Origin: Desulfobacterales bacterium
GTDB taxonomy: Bacteria > Desulfobacterota > Desulfobacteria > Desulfobacterales > UBA2174_A
Assembly (NCBI GenBank): GCA_025454075.1
Contig: JALOPD010000023.1
Location: forward strand, 1 to 23,573
Length of the DNA: 23,573 nt
Direction: 5' to 3'
A model generated the notes under the pieces. The model saw only the letters and a program-made list of their open reading frames with translations. It was not told the origin of the DNA and searched no databases. Positions 7,634-14,725 of this stretch are shown here, piece by piece. Position 1 is the first letter of the stretch. Each line of letters starts with the position of its first letter. The translations under genes and the position numbers were made by a program.

Positions 7634-9031
7634 TTTGATTCGATATTCCTCGATCAGGCGGTCGACGTTCGCCACCTCGGCCTGCTGGCCTTCCCAGTAG
7701 GCCTGGCTGCGCTGGGCGTTCAGCTCCTCGACGGTCTTGCCCTGCTGTTCGATCCAAGTGAAGTACTTTAGGTTGTGCCATTGGCTGCGGTTGCGGCGGG
7801 TGCCCTCGTCGATCCAGTCGAGCTTCTGGCGGTGGAAGATGCTGACCAGGCGGACCTCGGCGGCGGTCCGGTCCATGGGGCCGAAGCACTCCGAGAGGGA
7901 AGCCATGACCGAATGATAGCGGTCGATGGCGTCGGTGCAGACGGTGACGATGAGGTCGTCCTTGCCCATGCCGAAGAACTTGGCCGTCTTGATTGCACCC
8001 AGCACGTTGCAGACCCCCGAAATGCCGAAGATCTGCGAGAGCTTTTTTACCTTTTCCTCGGCCACGCCGTATTTGCCGATGAGCAGCTCCCAGCCGGGCT
8101 CCTCGGTCAGCAGCTGCAGGCCGAGCTTGCTCTCGATGTCGTCGATGCACATGACCGCGTCCATGTTCACGACGTTGTGGATCCAGGTGACGTGCTTGTC
8201 GCCGATGCCCTGGATGTCGTGGCCGCCGTAGCCGTTCCAGTAGAGGGTCGGGCACTGGATCGGTTCGAGCCCCACGATCACGTGCCGGCCGGGCCACTGC
8301 CGCTTGAGCCGGTCGCCGGCGGCAATCGTGCCGGAGGAGCCCATGGCCGAGATGTAGGCCGAAACCACGCCTTTCCCAATGCCCTGGGCCTCAAGCACCC
8401 GAGCCAGCTCGACGATGGTGTTGCCGGTCACATAATAATGAAAGCGGTAGTTGGCGAACTCCTCGAACTGGTTCATGATGCGGATGCGGTCGGGGTCCGA
8501 GCGCTTGAGCGCATGGCACTTGTCGTAGATCTCCTTGACGCTGCTTTCGCAGCCCGGCGTCAGCTCCAGACGCGCGCCGTAGCGGCGGACGATCTCGAAG
8601 CGCTCCTTGCTCATTTCCTCGGGCAGGATCACGACCGAGTCGAACTGCATGCGGCAGCCGACCCAGGCCCCGCCGATGCCGTAGTTGCCGGTGGACGGCC
8701 AGACGATGGTGTGGCGCGCCGGGTCCACCTCGCCGCGGATGGCCTTCTCGATCAGAACCGAATAGGTGGCGCCGACCTTGTGGCTGCCGGTCGGGAAGTC
8801 CTTGCCGTAGAGGACGACGATCGGGGTGTCGACCCCGGTCAGCTCGCGCGGCAGGACCTCGTGGTAGATACGGCCGGTGCCGTCCTTCCAGGAGATGTTG
8901 TAGAGATTGATGGGGTCCAGCGGATCCTTCTCCTTCGTGGCCAGGGCCTTGGCCCGCAGGTCTTTGCGAATCTTGGATGGGTCCAGCATTTCGGCGAAGG
9001 TGGGGCCGGTGATCAGTCGCTGTTGCGTCAT
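7625..9031 (-). CDS. Fold-type II PLP-dependent lyase of the ygeW/ygeY cluster
   Basis: A 468-residue enzyme of the tryptophan-synthase-beta/cysteine-synthase fold. The cofactor lysine is Lys85 in TGSHKVGATYS, a Ser-Thr-Gly-Asn loop (STGNYGIGGAW, from 113) should bind the substrate carboxylate, and GSSGT (231-235) forms the phosphate cup. It is longer than a standard cysteine synthase, with a C-terminal extension rich in Trp and charged residues (about 400-468). It is not the classical diaminopropionate ammonia-lyase YgeX by sequence pattern, although it occupies the same position relative to ygeY and ygeW. I infer an ammonia-lyase, beta-elimination or beta-replacement reaction on an amino acid. 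An extended -10 promoter and a GAGG ribosome-binding site precede it, so this gene may begin its own transcript. Substrate unknown. Confidence 0.82.
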   Translation of the reverse strand: MTQQRLITGPTFAEMLDPSKIRKDLRAKALATKEKDPLDPINLYNISWKDGTGRIYHEVLPRELTGVDTPIVVLYGKDFPTGSHKVGATYSVLIEKAIRGEVDPARHTIVWPSTGNYGIGGAWVGCRMQFDSVVILPEEMSKERFEIVRRYGARLELTPGCESSVKEIYDKCHALKRSDPDRIRIMNQFEEFANYRFHYYVTGNTIVELARVLEAQGIGKGVVSAYISAMGSSGTIAAGDRLKRQWPGRHVIVGLEPIQCPTLYWNGYGGHDIQGIGDKHVTWIHNVVNMDAVMCIDDIESKLGLQLLTEEPGWELLIGKYGVAEEKVKKLSQIFGISGVCNVLGAIKTAKFFGMGKDDLIVTVCTDAIDRYHSVMASLSECFGPMDRTAAEVRLVSIFHRQKLDWIDEGTRRNRSQWHNLKYFTWIEQQGKTVEELNAQRSQAYWEGQQAEVANVDRLIEEYRIKAA

Positions 9032-9056
9032 AGATGCCTCGTATAACTAAGCAATT

Positions 9057-9065
9057 ATTATAACA
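9057..9065 (-). promoter_or_regulatory. Extended -10 promoter before the PLP lyase gene
   Basis: On the minus strand the bases read TGTTATAAT: a perfect TATAAT (9062-9057) with the TG of an extended -10 one base upstream. It lies in a locally AT-rich patch about 25 bases before the ATG at 9031. No good -35 is seen at the usual distance, which extended -10 promoters can tolerate. Together with the repeat at 9098-9148 it probably separates the lyase-ygeY-ygeW-PhzF unit from the ABC transporter unit upstream. Confidence 0.5.
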
Positions 9066-9097
9066 AGAGCCGGTTATGGCGAGCCGCACTGTCCGAA

Positions 9098-9148
9098 GTG
9101 GAACATAATCCCCCCGGCCCCCTTTTCCAAAGGGGGTTGGGGGGATTT
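9098..9148 (-). repeat. Palindromic C-run/G-run intergenic repeat, copy 1
   Basis: A ~51-base element with arms AATCCCCCC...GGGGGGATT and an inner stem CCCCCTTT/AAAGGGGG, plus a conserved tail (GTTCCAC read on the minus strand, 9104-9098). It is nearly the same as the element at 18732-18783 in opposite orientation. It lies between the two PLP enzyme genes, where the strong hairpin could stop or attenuate transcription from the transporter side. Confidence 0.8.
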
Positions 9149-9163
9149 AGAGCTTTTCCCATA

Positions 9164-10636
9164 TCACCCGGCTTTTGAGCGGTCAAACCCGGTGAAGAAA
9201 AGGCCAACCGATTCGCTCCTGTCGATGGCCCCGGATGCCTGCAGCTGCATCAGCCCGGCCAAGCCCGCCGCTCCCGTGGGGCAGACGGGGATCCCCGTGT
9301 GGAGTTGCGCCTTCTCATACGCGTCGCGGATGGTGCCCTCGGCGAGGATTTCGGCCTTGCCCCCCGAGCGTAGAACGGCGCGCAGCAGATAGTACCAGTC
9401 GTAGGTGAGGTCATCCAGAATGCCGTGTGCCAGGCTGTGCGGGGCGGCCCCGTCCCAGGGCCACATGAAATGGCCGGCGTTGCCGGCCATATGGTTCAGG
9501 GCGGATTGGACCGCTGGGGAATCGAAGTTGCGACTAGTGAAAGCGGCAAGCTTTTGAACCTGGTCGGAGCGGGCGCGACTGAATTCCAGCGCGCGCTGCA
9601 GCTGCTCAACCGGATCGGCGCCGTTGTCGTAGTTCAGGTCGAAGGATTGCCCGCTGCGGCGGGCGATCTCGGACAAGGCCAAAAGATAGGCCCGCACAAA
9701 GGGAAAGCCGCCCTCGGGCTGGCAGACGTGGATGCGCGGCAGCCGCTCGAGCAACCCCAGCCGGTACGCCTCTTCGATCGCCTGCGCCACTGCGCGGGCC
9801 AGTGCCCCGCCGCCCACTTGGATCACGAGGTGGTCGACCGTCTCGGCCCGTTCTTCAAACTGCAGCGCGAGTTCCCAGCCCAGGGTGGAGCCCCCCTCGA
9901 TGTTCGACCAGTTGTCGTTGCCGGCGCAGGCGAAGGGCAGCCAGCCGTTTTCGGTCAACGCCTTATGAAATGCGAGGTAGCAGGGGTCGCCTGCGCCGGT
10001 GCTCGAGCGGGGGATTTTTTCAACGACCGTGCCCCGCTCCTCCAGCATGGCGGCCACCGCAGGGTCGACATCCTCCGGCACGAAGGCGTGCAGCTCGTAG
10101 CCGCCGGCCCGGGCCACGGCCGAGGCGCCCAGCGCCGCGTTACCGCAGCTGTAGATGGCCAGGATCTTCTTTGCCCCTTCACCCTTGAGTTCCCTCAGCG
10201 CCTCCACGTATAGCAGCGTGCCCATCAGGTGCCGGCCCTTGTGGGACCCTGTCACGTTGCCGGTTTCGTTCTTCACCCACAGGAGGCCGGACCGGCCGAG
10301 ACCCGCTGCCAGGCCGGGTTCTTCGCTCAGAGGCGTAATTTCGAAATCCCGCCCCTCCAGTCGCAGCAAGCGGTCCGTCACCCCGTCTAAAATCCTGCAA
10401 TAGCGACTTTGGCCGAGCAGGTTGCAGCCGGAAAGGAGTGGATGAAAAAGGTCGAAGGTGCGCCGCGATCCTGCCACCCAGGATTTTCGGATGCCTTTGG
10501 CAGCTTGTGAATCCGGGGGCAATATGCGGCACAACGTGTGCTCCTCTCCGGTGCGGTCGCCGGGGCAGCTGAAGATGCCCGATTCGATCGGGTAATCTTT
10601 ATGGCAGGATGGGCATTTAAGAAAACCTCGAAGCAT
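9164..10636 (-). CDS. Threonine synthase-like PLP enzyme with zinc ribbon
   Basis: A 490-residue fold-type II PLP enzyme. The N-terminus carries a small zinc ribbon (Cys8, Cys11, Cys24, Cys36), as in some threonine synthases and cysteate synthases. The PLP lysine is Lys133 in NVTGSHKGRHLMG, followed by the SCGNAALGASA loop (163-173) and the glycine-rich phosphate cup QVGGGALA (273-280). The C-terminal domain ends with the PTGAAGLAGL segment usual for the fold. The frame is open further upstream to 10834, but that part overlaps the end of dppF; the ATG at 10636 gives the zinc ribbon at the N-terminus and has an AGGGAG ribosome-binding site. It follows dppF by 52 bases and likely shares its transcript. 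No threonine-pathway genes are near, so a catabolic lyase role is more likely than threonine synthesis. Confidence 0.8.
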   Translation of the reverse strand: MLRGFLKCPSCHKDYPIESGIFSCPGDRTGEEHTLCRILPPDSQAAKGIRKSWVAGSRRTFDLFHPLLSGCNLLGQSRYCRILDGVTDRLLRLEGRDFEITPLSEEPGLAAGLGRSGLLWVKNETGNVTGSHKGRHLMGTLLYVEALRELKGEGAKKILAIYSCGNAALGASAVARAGGYELHAFVPEDVDPAVAAMLEERGTVVEKIPRSSTGAGDPCYLAFHKALTENGWLPFACAGNDNWSNIEGGSTLGWELALQFEERAETVDHLVIQVGGGALARAVAQAIEEAYRLGLLERLPRIHVCQPEGGFPFVRAYLLALSEIARRSGQSFDLNYDNGADPVEQLQRALEFSRARSDQVQKLAAFTSRNFDSPAVQSALNHMAGNAGHFMWPWDGAAPHSLAHGILDDLTYDWYYLLRAVLRSGGKAEILAEGTIRDAYEKAQLHTGIPVCPTGAAGLAGLMQLQASGAIDRSESVGLFFTGFDRSKAG

Positions 10637-10688
10637 CCGGAGCTCCCTCTCAAGGCATAGCGATAGGCAGGACCGCGCCCCTTTCGTA

Positions 10689-11657
10689 TCAGGCCGCGTG
10701 TAACCAGCACGCCACCTGGTAGCTCTCGCCGACGTCGCGCAGTTCAGGCGCCTGCCGCCGGCAGCGCTCGGTCGCGTCCGGGCAGCGCGGGTGAAAATGG
10801 CAGCCCGACGGCGGCGAAACGGGGCTCGGCACATCGCCCTTCAGCACCATGCGCCGGCGTTCGCCCGCCGACGTCGTCTTCGGCACCGCGGACAGCAGCG
10901 CCCGCGTGTACGGGTGCAGCGGCTGCCCGAAGAGCCGGTCGCCATCGCCGGTCTCGACCAGCCGCCCGAGGTATATCACGGCCACGCGGTCGCTGATGTG
11001 CTGCACCACGGCCAGGTCGTGCGCGACGAAGACGTAGGAAATGCCCAGTTCCTTCTGCAGGTCGATCAGCAGGTTGATGATCTGCGCCTGGATCGAGACG
11101 TCGAGCGCGGAGACCGGCTCATCGCAGACGATCAGGCCCGGCTCCAGCGCCAGCGCGCGCGCGATGCCCAACCGCTGCTGCTGGCCGCCCGAAAACTCGT
11201 GTGCATACTTGCGCATCGAATCGCGGTGCAGGCCCACCCGGTCGAAGAGCTTCTCCACGCGCCCGGTGCGATCCGCCGCGCCCACGCCGAAATTGCGCAG
11301 TGGTTCGCCGATGATGGCGCCGGCGCTCATGCGCGGATTCAACGAGGCATACGGGTCCTGGAAGACGATCTGAACGCGCTTGCGATACGGCCGAAACTGC
11401 GCTCGTGACAGCGCGGTCACGTCCACGCCGTCGAGCAGCACCTGCCCCGCCGTCGGCTCGATCAGGCGCAGAATGGCCTTGGCGGCGGTCGACTTGCCGC
11501 AGCCCGACTCGCCGACGATGCCGATGGTTTCGCCGTGGCCGAGCGTGAAGGAAATGCCGTCGACGGCGCGCACTTCCTGTCGCTCGCCGAAAGGCTTTCG
11601 GCTCAACGGGAAGTACTTCTTGAGATCCCTGACTTCGAGCAGCGGTGCATCGGACAT
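10689..11657 (-). CDS. dppF: Dipeptide/oligopeptide ABC importer ATPase (DppF type)
   Basis: A 322-residue ABC ATPase. Visible are Walker A GESGCGKST (49-57), the Q-loop QDPYASLNP, signature FSGGQQQRLGIA, Walker B LIVCDEPVSALD and the switch His in FVAHDLAV. The C-terminal oligopeptide-transporter extension ends in GCHFHPRCPDATERC, whose Cys residues are a hallmark of Dpp/Opp ATPases. The start chosen is the ATG at 11657 (MSDAPLLEVRDLKKYF), which overlaps the dppD stop by one base (TGATG), a sign of translational coupling. It is the last transporter gene of the operon. It powers uptake together with DppD at the cytoplasmic face of the DppB/DppC pore. Confidence 0.93.
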   Translation of the reverse strand: MSDAPLLEVRDLKKYFPLSRKPFGERQEVRAVDGISFTLGHGETIGIVGESGCGKSTAAKAILRLIEPTAGQVLLDGVDVTALSRAQFRPYRKRVQIVFQDPYASLNPRMSAGAIIGEPLRNFGVGAADRTGRVEKLFDRVGLHRDSMRKYAHEFSGGQQQRLGIARALALEPGLIVCDEPVSALDVSIQAQIINLLIDLQKELGISYVFVAHDLAVVQHISDRVAVIYLGRLVETGDGDRLFGQPLHPYTRALLSAVPKTTSAGERRRMVLKGDVPSPVSPPSGCHFHPRCPDATERCRRQAPELRDVGESYQVACWLHAA

Positions 11658-12703
11658 CACGCGCCCCCGCAGTTGAAGCACGACACGATGTGCCCGTTGC
11701 CGCGATCCTCCAGCGTGGGTGCGGATTCGCGGCAGATCGCGGTGGCCTTGTGGCAGCGCGGCGCGAAGCAGCAACCCTTCAGTTCGCCCTTCAGCGTGGG
11801 CACCATGCCGGGAATCTCGACCAGCCGCGGACGGTCCGCGCGGCGCGTGCCGGGCGCCGTTTCGAGCCGTGGCGTCGCCGACAGCAACCCCTGTGTGTAG
11901 GGGTGCAAGGGCGCGGCAAAGAGTTCACCGGCGGCGGCTTCCTCGACCTTGCGCCCCGCGTACATCACGACCACGCGGGCGCAGGTTTCGGCGACCACGC
12001 CCAGGTCGTGCGTGATCATGATGATCGAGGTGTCGAACTCTCGCTTCAGGTCCAGCATCAGCTCGATGATCTGGGCCTGGATCGTCACGTCCAGCGCGGT
12101 AGTGGGTTCGTCCGCGATCAGCACCTTCGGGTTGCAGACCAGCGCGGCGGCGATCATCGCGCGTTGGCGCATGCCGCCGGAGAACTGGTGCGGATACTCG
12201 TCCGCGCGGCGCTCCGGCTCCGGGATGTTGACCCTGTGCAGCATCTCCACCGCCAGCTCGCGCGCCGCGCGCCGGCCGAGCTTCCGGTGCAGCACCGCCG
12301 TCTCCGCGATCTGCTCGCCCACCGTCAGCACCGGATTCAGCGACGTCATCGGATCCTGGAAGATCATCGATATCTCGTTGCCGCGGATCTTGCGCATGCG
12401 CTTTTCGTCGAACTGCAGCAGGTCGGCGCCGTTGTAGCAGATGGACCCGCCGGCGATCACCGACGGCGGCGAGGGAATCAGCTGCAGCATCGTCATGGCC
12501 GTCACGCTCTTGCCGCAGCCCGATTCACCCACCAGGCCCAGTGTCTCTCCCCGCTGCAGGTCGAAGGACACGCCGTCGACCGCACGCAGGATGCCGTCAC
12601 GGTTCGCGAACCAGACCTTCAGGTCGTCGATTTGTATGATGGGATCGCGCGAGCCGATCCCGGCGAGCGGGTTGCGGGCCGCGTTTGACGTCATGGCGTC
12701 CAT
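11657..12703 (-). CDS. dppD: Dipeptide/oligopeptide ABC importer ATPase (DppD type)
   Basis: A 348-residue ABC ATPase with Walker A GESGCGKSV (59-67), Q-loop QDPMTSLNP, signature FSGGMRQRAMIA, Walker B VLIADEPTTALD and switch MITHDLGV. The DppD/OppD C-terminal extension with GCCFAPRCHKATAIC is present. It begins one base after the dppC stop and ends overlapping the dppF start, so the ATPase genes are tightly coupled. A second in-frame ATG lies at 12694. It should pair with DppF as a heterodimeric motor. The Dpp label means the transporter class only; the transported molecule is not shown by the sequence. Confidence 0.93.
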   Translation of the reverse strand: MDAMTSNAARNPLAGIGSRDPIIQIDDLKVWFANRDGILRAVDGVSFDLQRGETLGLVGESGCGKSVTAMTMLQLIPSPPSVIAGGSICYNGADLLQFDEKRMRKIRGNEISMIFQDPMTSLNPVLTVGEQIAETAVLHRKLGRRAARELAVEMLHRVNIPEPERRADEYPHQFSGGMRQRAMIAAALVCNPKVLIADEPTTALDVTIQAQIIELMLDLKREFDTSIIMITHDLGVVAETCARVVVMYAGRKVEEAAAGELFAAPLHPYTQGLLSATPRLETAPGTRRADRPRLVEIPGMVPTLKGELKGCCFAPRCHKATAICRESAPTLEDRGNGHIVSCFNCGGA

Positions 12704-12704
12704 C

Positions 12705-13586
12705 TCACAGCCGCCGCGCGATCTTCGGATCTAGCATGTCGCGCAACCCGTCTCCCAGTAGGTTGATCGACAGCACCGTGAGTCCTAGGAAGATGCCGGG
12801 GAACAGGATGATGTTGAACGCGAGCTGCACCACGGCGCGGCCTTCCGCCATCATGTTGCCCCAACTCGGAATCTCGGGCGGCGTTCCGGCGCCGAGGAAC
12901 GACAGGTACGCCTCGAACAGCACGGCCGAGGCGGAGATGAACGTGCCCTGCACGATCAGCGGCGTGACTGCGTTCGGCAGCACGTGGCGCAGCAGGATCC
13001 AGTGGAAACGCGTGCCGATGGCCTCCGCCGCCTGCACGTAAGGCTGCTCGCGGATTACCAGCACCAGTGAACGCACCAGCCGTACGACGCGCGGGATCTC
13101 CGGCACCGCGATGGCAATCACGACCGTCTCGATGCTGGCGCGCAGCAGCGCCATCAGCGCCACCGCCAGCAGGATGCCGGGAATGGCCATCATGCCGTCC
13201 ATCACGCGCATGACCAGCGCGTCCGCCATCCGCGAAAAACCCGCCACCATGCCGATCAGCACGCCGATGCTGGTCGCTAGCAGCGACACGCTGATGCCGA
13301 CGATCAGCGACACGCGTCCGCCCCACAGCACGCGCGAAAACACGTCGCGGCCCATCGCGTCGGTGCCGAAAAGATGCACGGCGCTCGGCGCCTTCAGCCG
13401 CTGCATCACGTTCATGTCGATCGGGCTGTAGGGCGCCAGCCACGGGGCCGCCAGCGCGACCAGCGCCATGATCGCCAGCAGCACGCCGCCGATCACGAGC
13501 AGCGGGTGGCGTCGCAAGAAGGACCACCACGGCCGGCGTCCCTCCGTGTCGACACGCGATTCGATCTGAGCCAGCGTCAGGGCCAC
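12705..13586 (-). CDS. dppC: ABC importer permease (DppC type)
   Basis: A 293-residue inner-membrane permease. After a short cytoplasmic N-terminus with FLRRHPLLVIGGVLLAIMAL (first membrane helix about 29-49) comes an OppC-type N-terminal region (LAPYSPIDMN, then HLFGTDAMGRDVFSRVLWGGR) and five more helices. The EAA loop that docks on the ATPases reads YVQAAEAIGTRFHWILLRHV. The start is a GTG at 13586 and is supported by the conserved early sequence; no better ATG exists. It lies 18 bases after dppB and one base before dppD, in a compact operon. It forms the translocation pore with DppB. Confidence 0.92.
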   Translation of the reverse strand: MALTLAQIESRVDTEGRRPWWSFLRRHPLLVIGGVLLAIMALVALAAPWLAPYSPIDMNVMQRLKAPSAVHLFGTDAMGRDVFSRVLWGGRVSLIVGISVSLLATSIGVLIGMVAGFSRMADALVMRVMDGMMAIPGILLAVALMALLRASIETVVIAIAVPEIPRVVRLVRSLVLVIREQPYVQAAEAIGTRFHWILLRHVLPNAVTPLIVQGTFISASAVLFEAYLSFLGAGTPPEIPSWGNMMAEGRAVVQLAFNIILFPGIFLGLTVLSINLLGDGLRDMLDPKIARRL

Positions 13587-13604
13587 GATGTCGTTACCCC
13601 GTCC

Positions 13605-14543
13605 TCAATACCGGATCCGCGGATCGAGCACCGTGTATAACAGGTCGATCGCCAGATTGATGAACACGTAAACCGCCGCGACCACCAGCACAATCCCCTG
13701 GATCACCGGGTAGTCGTGCCGCAGCACCGAATCGACCGTCAGCCGGCCGATGCCGGGGATCGCGAACACGCTTTCGGTGATGATGACGCCGCCCAGCAGC
13801 AGCGCGATGCCAAGGCCGATCGTCGTGACGATCGGCACCGCCGCATTCTTCAGCGCATGGCGCAAGAGCAAGCGCTGGTTGCCCACGCCGCGCGCCCGCG
13901 CGGTGCGGATGTAGTCCTCGCCCAGCACCTCGAGCATGGTGGCGCGCGTCATCCGCGCGATCAGCGCCATGTAGACGAGGCCGCCGCTCAACGCGGGCAG
14001 GATCAAGTGTTTGATGAACGGGCCGAACCCTTCGCGCAGGCTATGGAAGCCCTGCACCGGCAGCCATGCGAGCTTGATCGAGAAGCCGAAGATGAAGAGG
14101 TACCCGATCAGGAAAACGGGAAGGGAAAACGCCATCACCGCCAGTGCCATCAGCGTGCGGTCGATCCATGTGCCGGCCTTCCATGCGGCGACGATGCCCA
14201 TCGGCACCGCGAGGATGACCGCGAACGTGATGGTCAGGAATGTCAGCCACAGCGTCGGTTCGATGCGCTGGCCGATCATCGTCGTTACCGGCAGGCCCGT
14301 GAACACCGACACGCCCAGGTCGCCCTGCAGCAGCCGCCACAGCCACGAGAAGAACTGCTCGTGCAGCGACCGGTTCAGGCCCAGCAGCTGGCGCACGCGC
14401 TCGACGTCGTCCGAGCTTGCGGTGTCGCCGGCGATCAACGCCGCCGGATCGCCGGGGCTCAGATGCAGCAGCAGAAACACGATCACGGCAACGATGCCGA
14501 GGACCGGGATGACCGCCAGGATGCGCTTGAGGACATACAGCAT
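13605..14543 (-). CDS. dppB: ABC importer permease (DppB type)
   Basis: A 312-residue permease. The N-terminus MLYVLKRILAVIPVLGIVAV is the typical OppB/DppB first helix, followed by the periplasmic loop with LSPGDPAA and VRQLLGLNRSLHEQF, then five further membrane helices. The EAA loop is EDYIRTARARGVGNQRLLLR, and the C-terminus ends YTVLDPRIRY as in this family. The ribosome-binding site is weak. A ~117-base inverted-repeat element separates it from the binding-protein gene upstream, so its expression relative to that gene may be reduced. It partners DppC in the membrane. Confidence 0.92.
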   Translation of the reverse strand: MLYVLKRILAVIPVLGIVAVIVFLLLHLSPGDPAALIAGDTASSDDVERVRQLLGLNRSLHEQFFSWLWRLLQGDLGVSVFTGLPVTTMIGQRIEPTLWLTFLTITFAVILAVPMGIVAAWKAGTWIDRTLMALAVMAFSLPVFLIGYLFIFGFSIKLAWLPVQGFHSLREGFGPFIKHLILPALSGGLVYMALIARMTRATMLEVLGEDYIRTARARGVGNQRLLLRHALKNAAVPIVTTIGLGIALLLGGVIITESVFAIPGIGRLTVDSVLRHDYPVIQGIVLVVAAVYVFINLAIDLLYTVLDPRIRY

Positions 14544-14597
14544 GGGGCAGGGCCCAAGGGTAAGGATGTTTTGCGGGGCCGAAGGTGATTTTCGGTG

Positions 14598-14714
14598 AAA
14601 GGGACCAGAGAGACGAAAGAGACCTATGGGGGCAGCCCGGGTGCGGGATGCCGCCGCGGGTGTTTAGTGTTGGGCGTTTAGGTCTCGGATCCCTTTGGTC
14701 CCTTTGGTCCCTTT
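14598..14714. repeat. Terminal-inverted-repeat (MITE-like) element in the ABC operon
   Basis: The gap between the binding-protein and dppB genes holds a non-coding element with inverted ends: AAAGGGACCA (14598-14607) against TGGTCCCTTT (14696-14705 and again 14705-14714), and inside these GAGACCT (14619-14625) against AGGTCTC (14680-14686). The right end is made of 9-base tandem units CCCTTTGGT. The centre contains a GC-rich part and an A/C-type repeat resembling 733-772. It carries no open frame. In the mRNA it could form a long hairpin that protects the 3' end of the binding-protein transcript. Confidence 0.6.
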
Positions 14715-14725
14715 ATGGTCGTGCG

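Noticed and set aside
14691..14719. Simple tandem repeat CCCTTTGGT as an independent microsatellite
   Set aside because: It forms the right arm of the inverted-repeat element at 14598-14714, so it is reported there.
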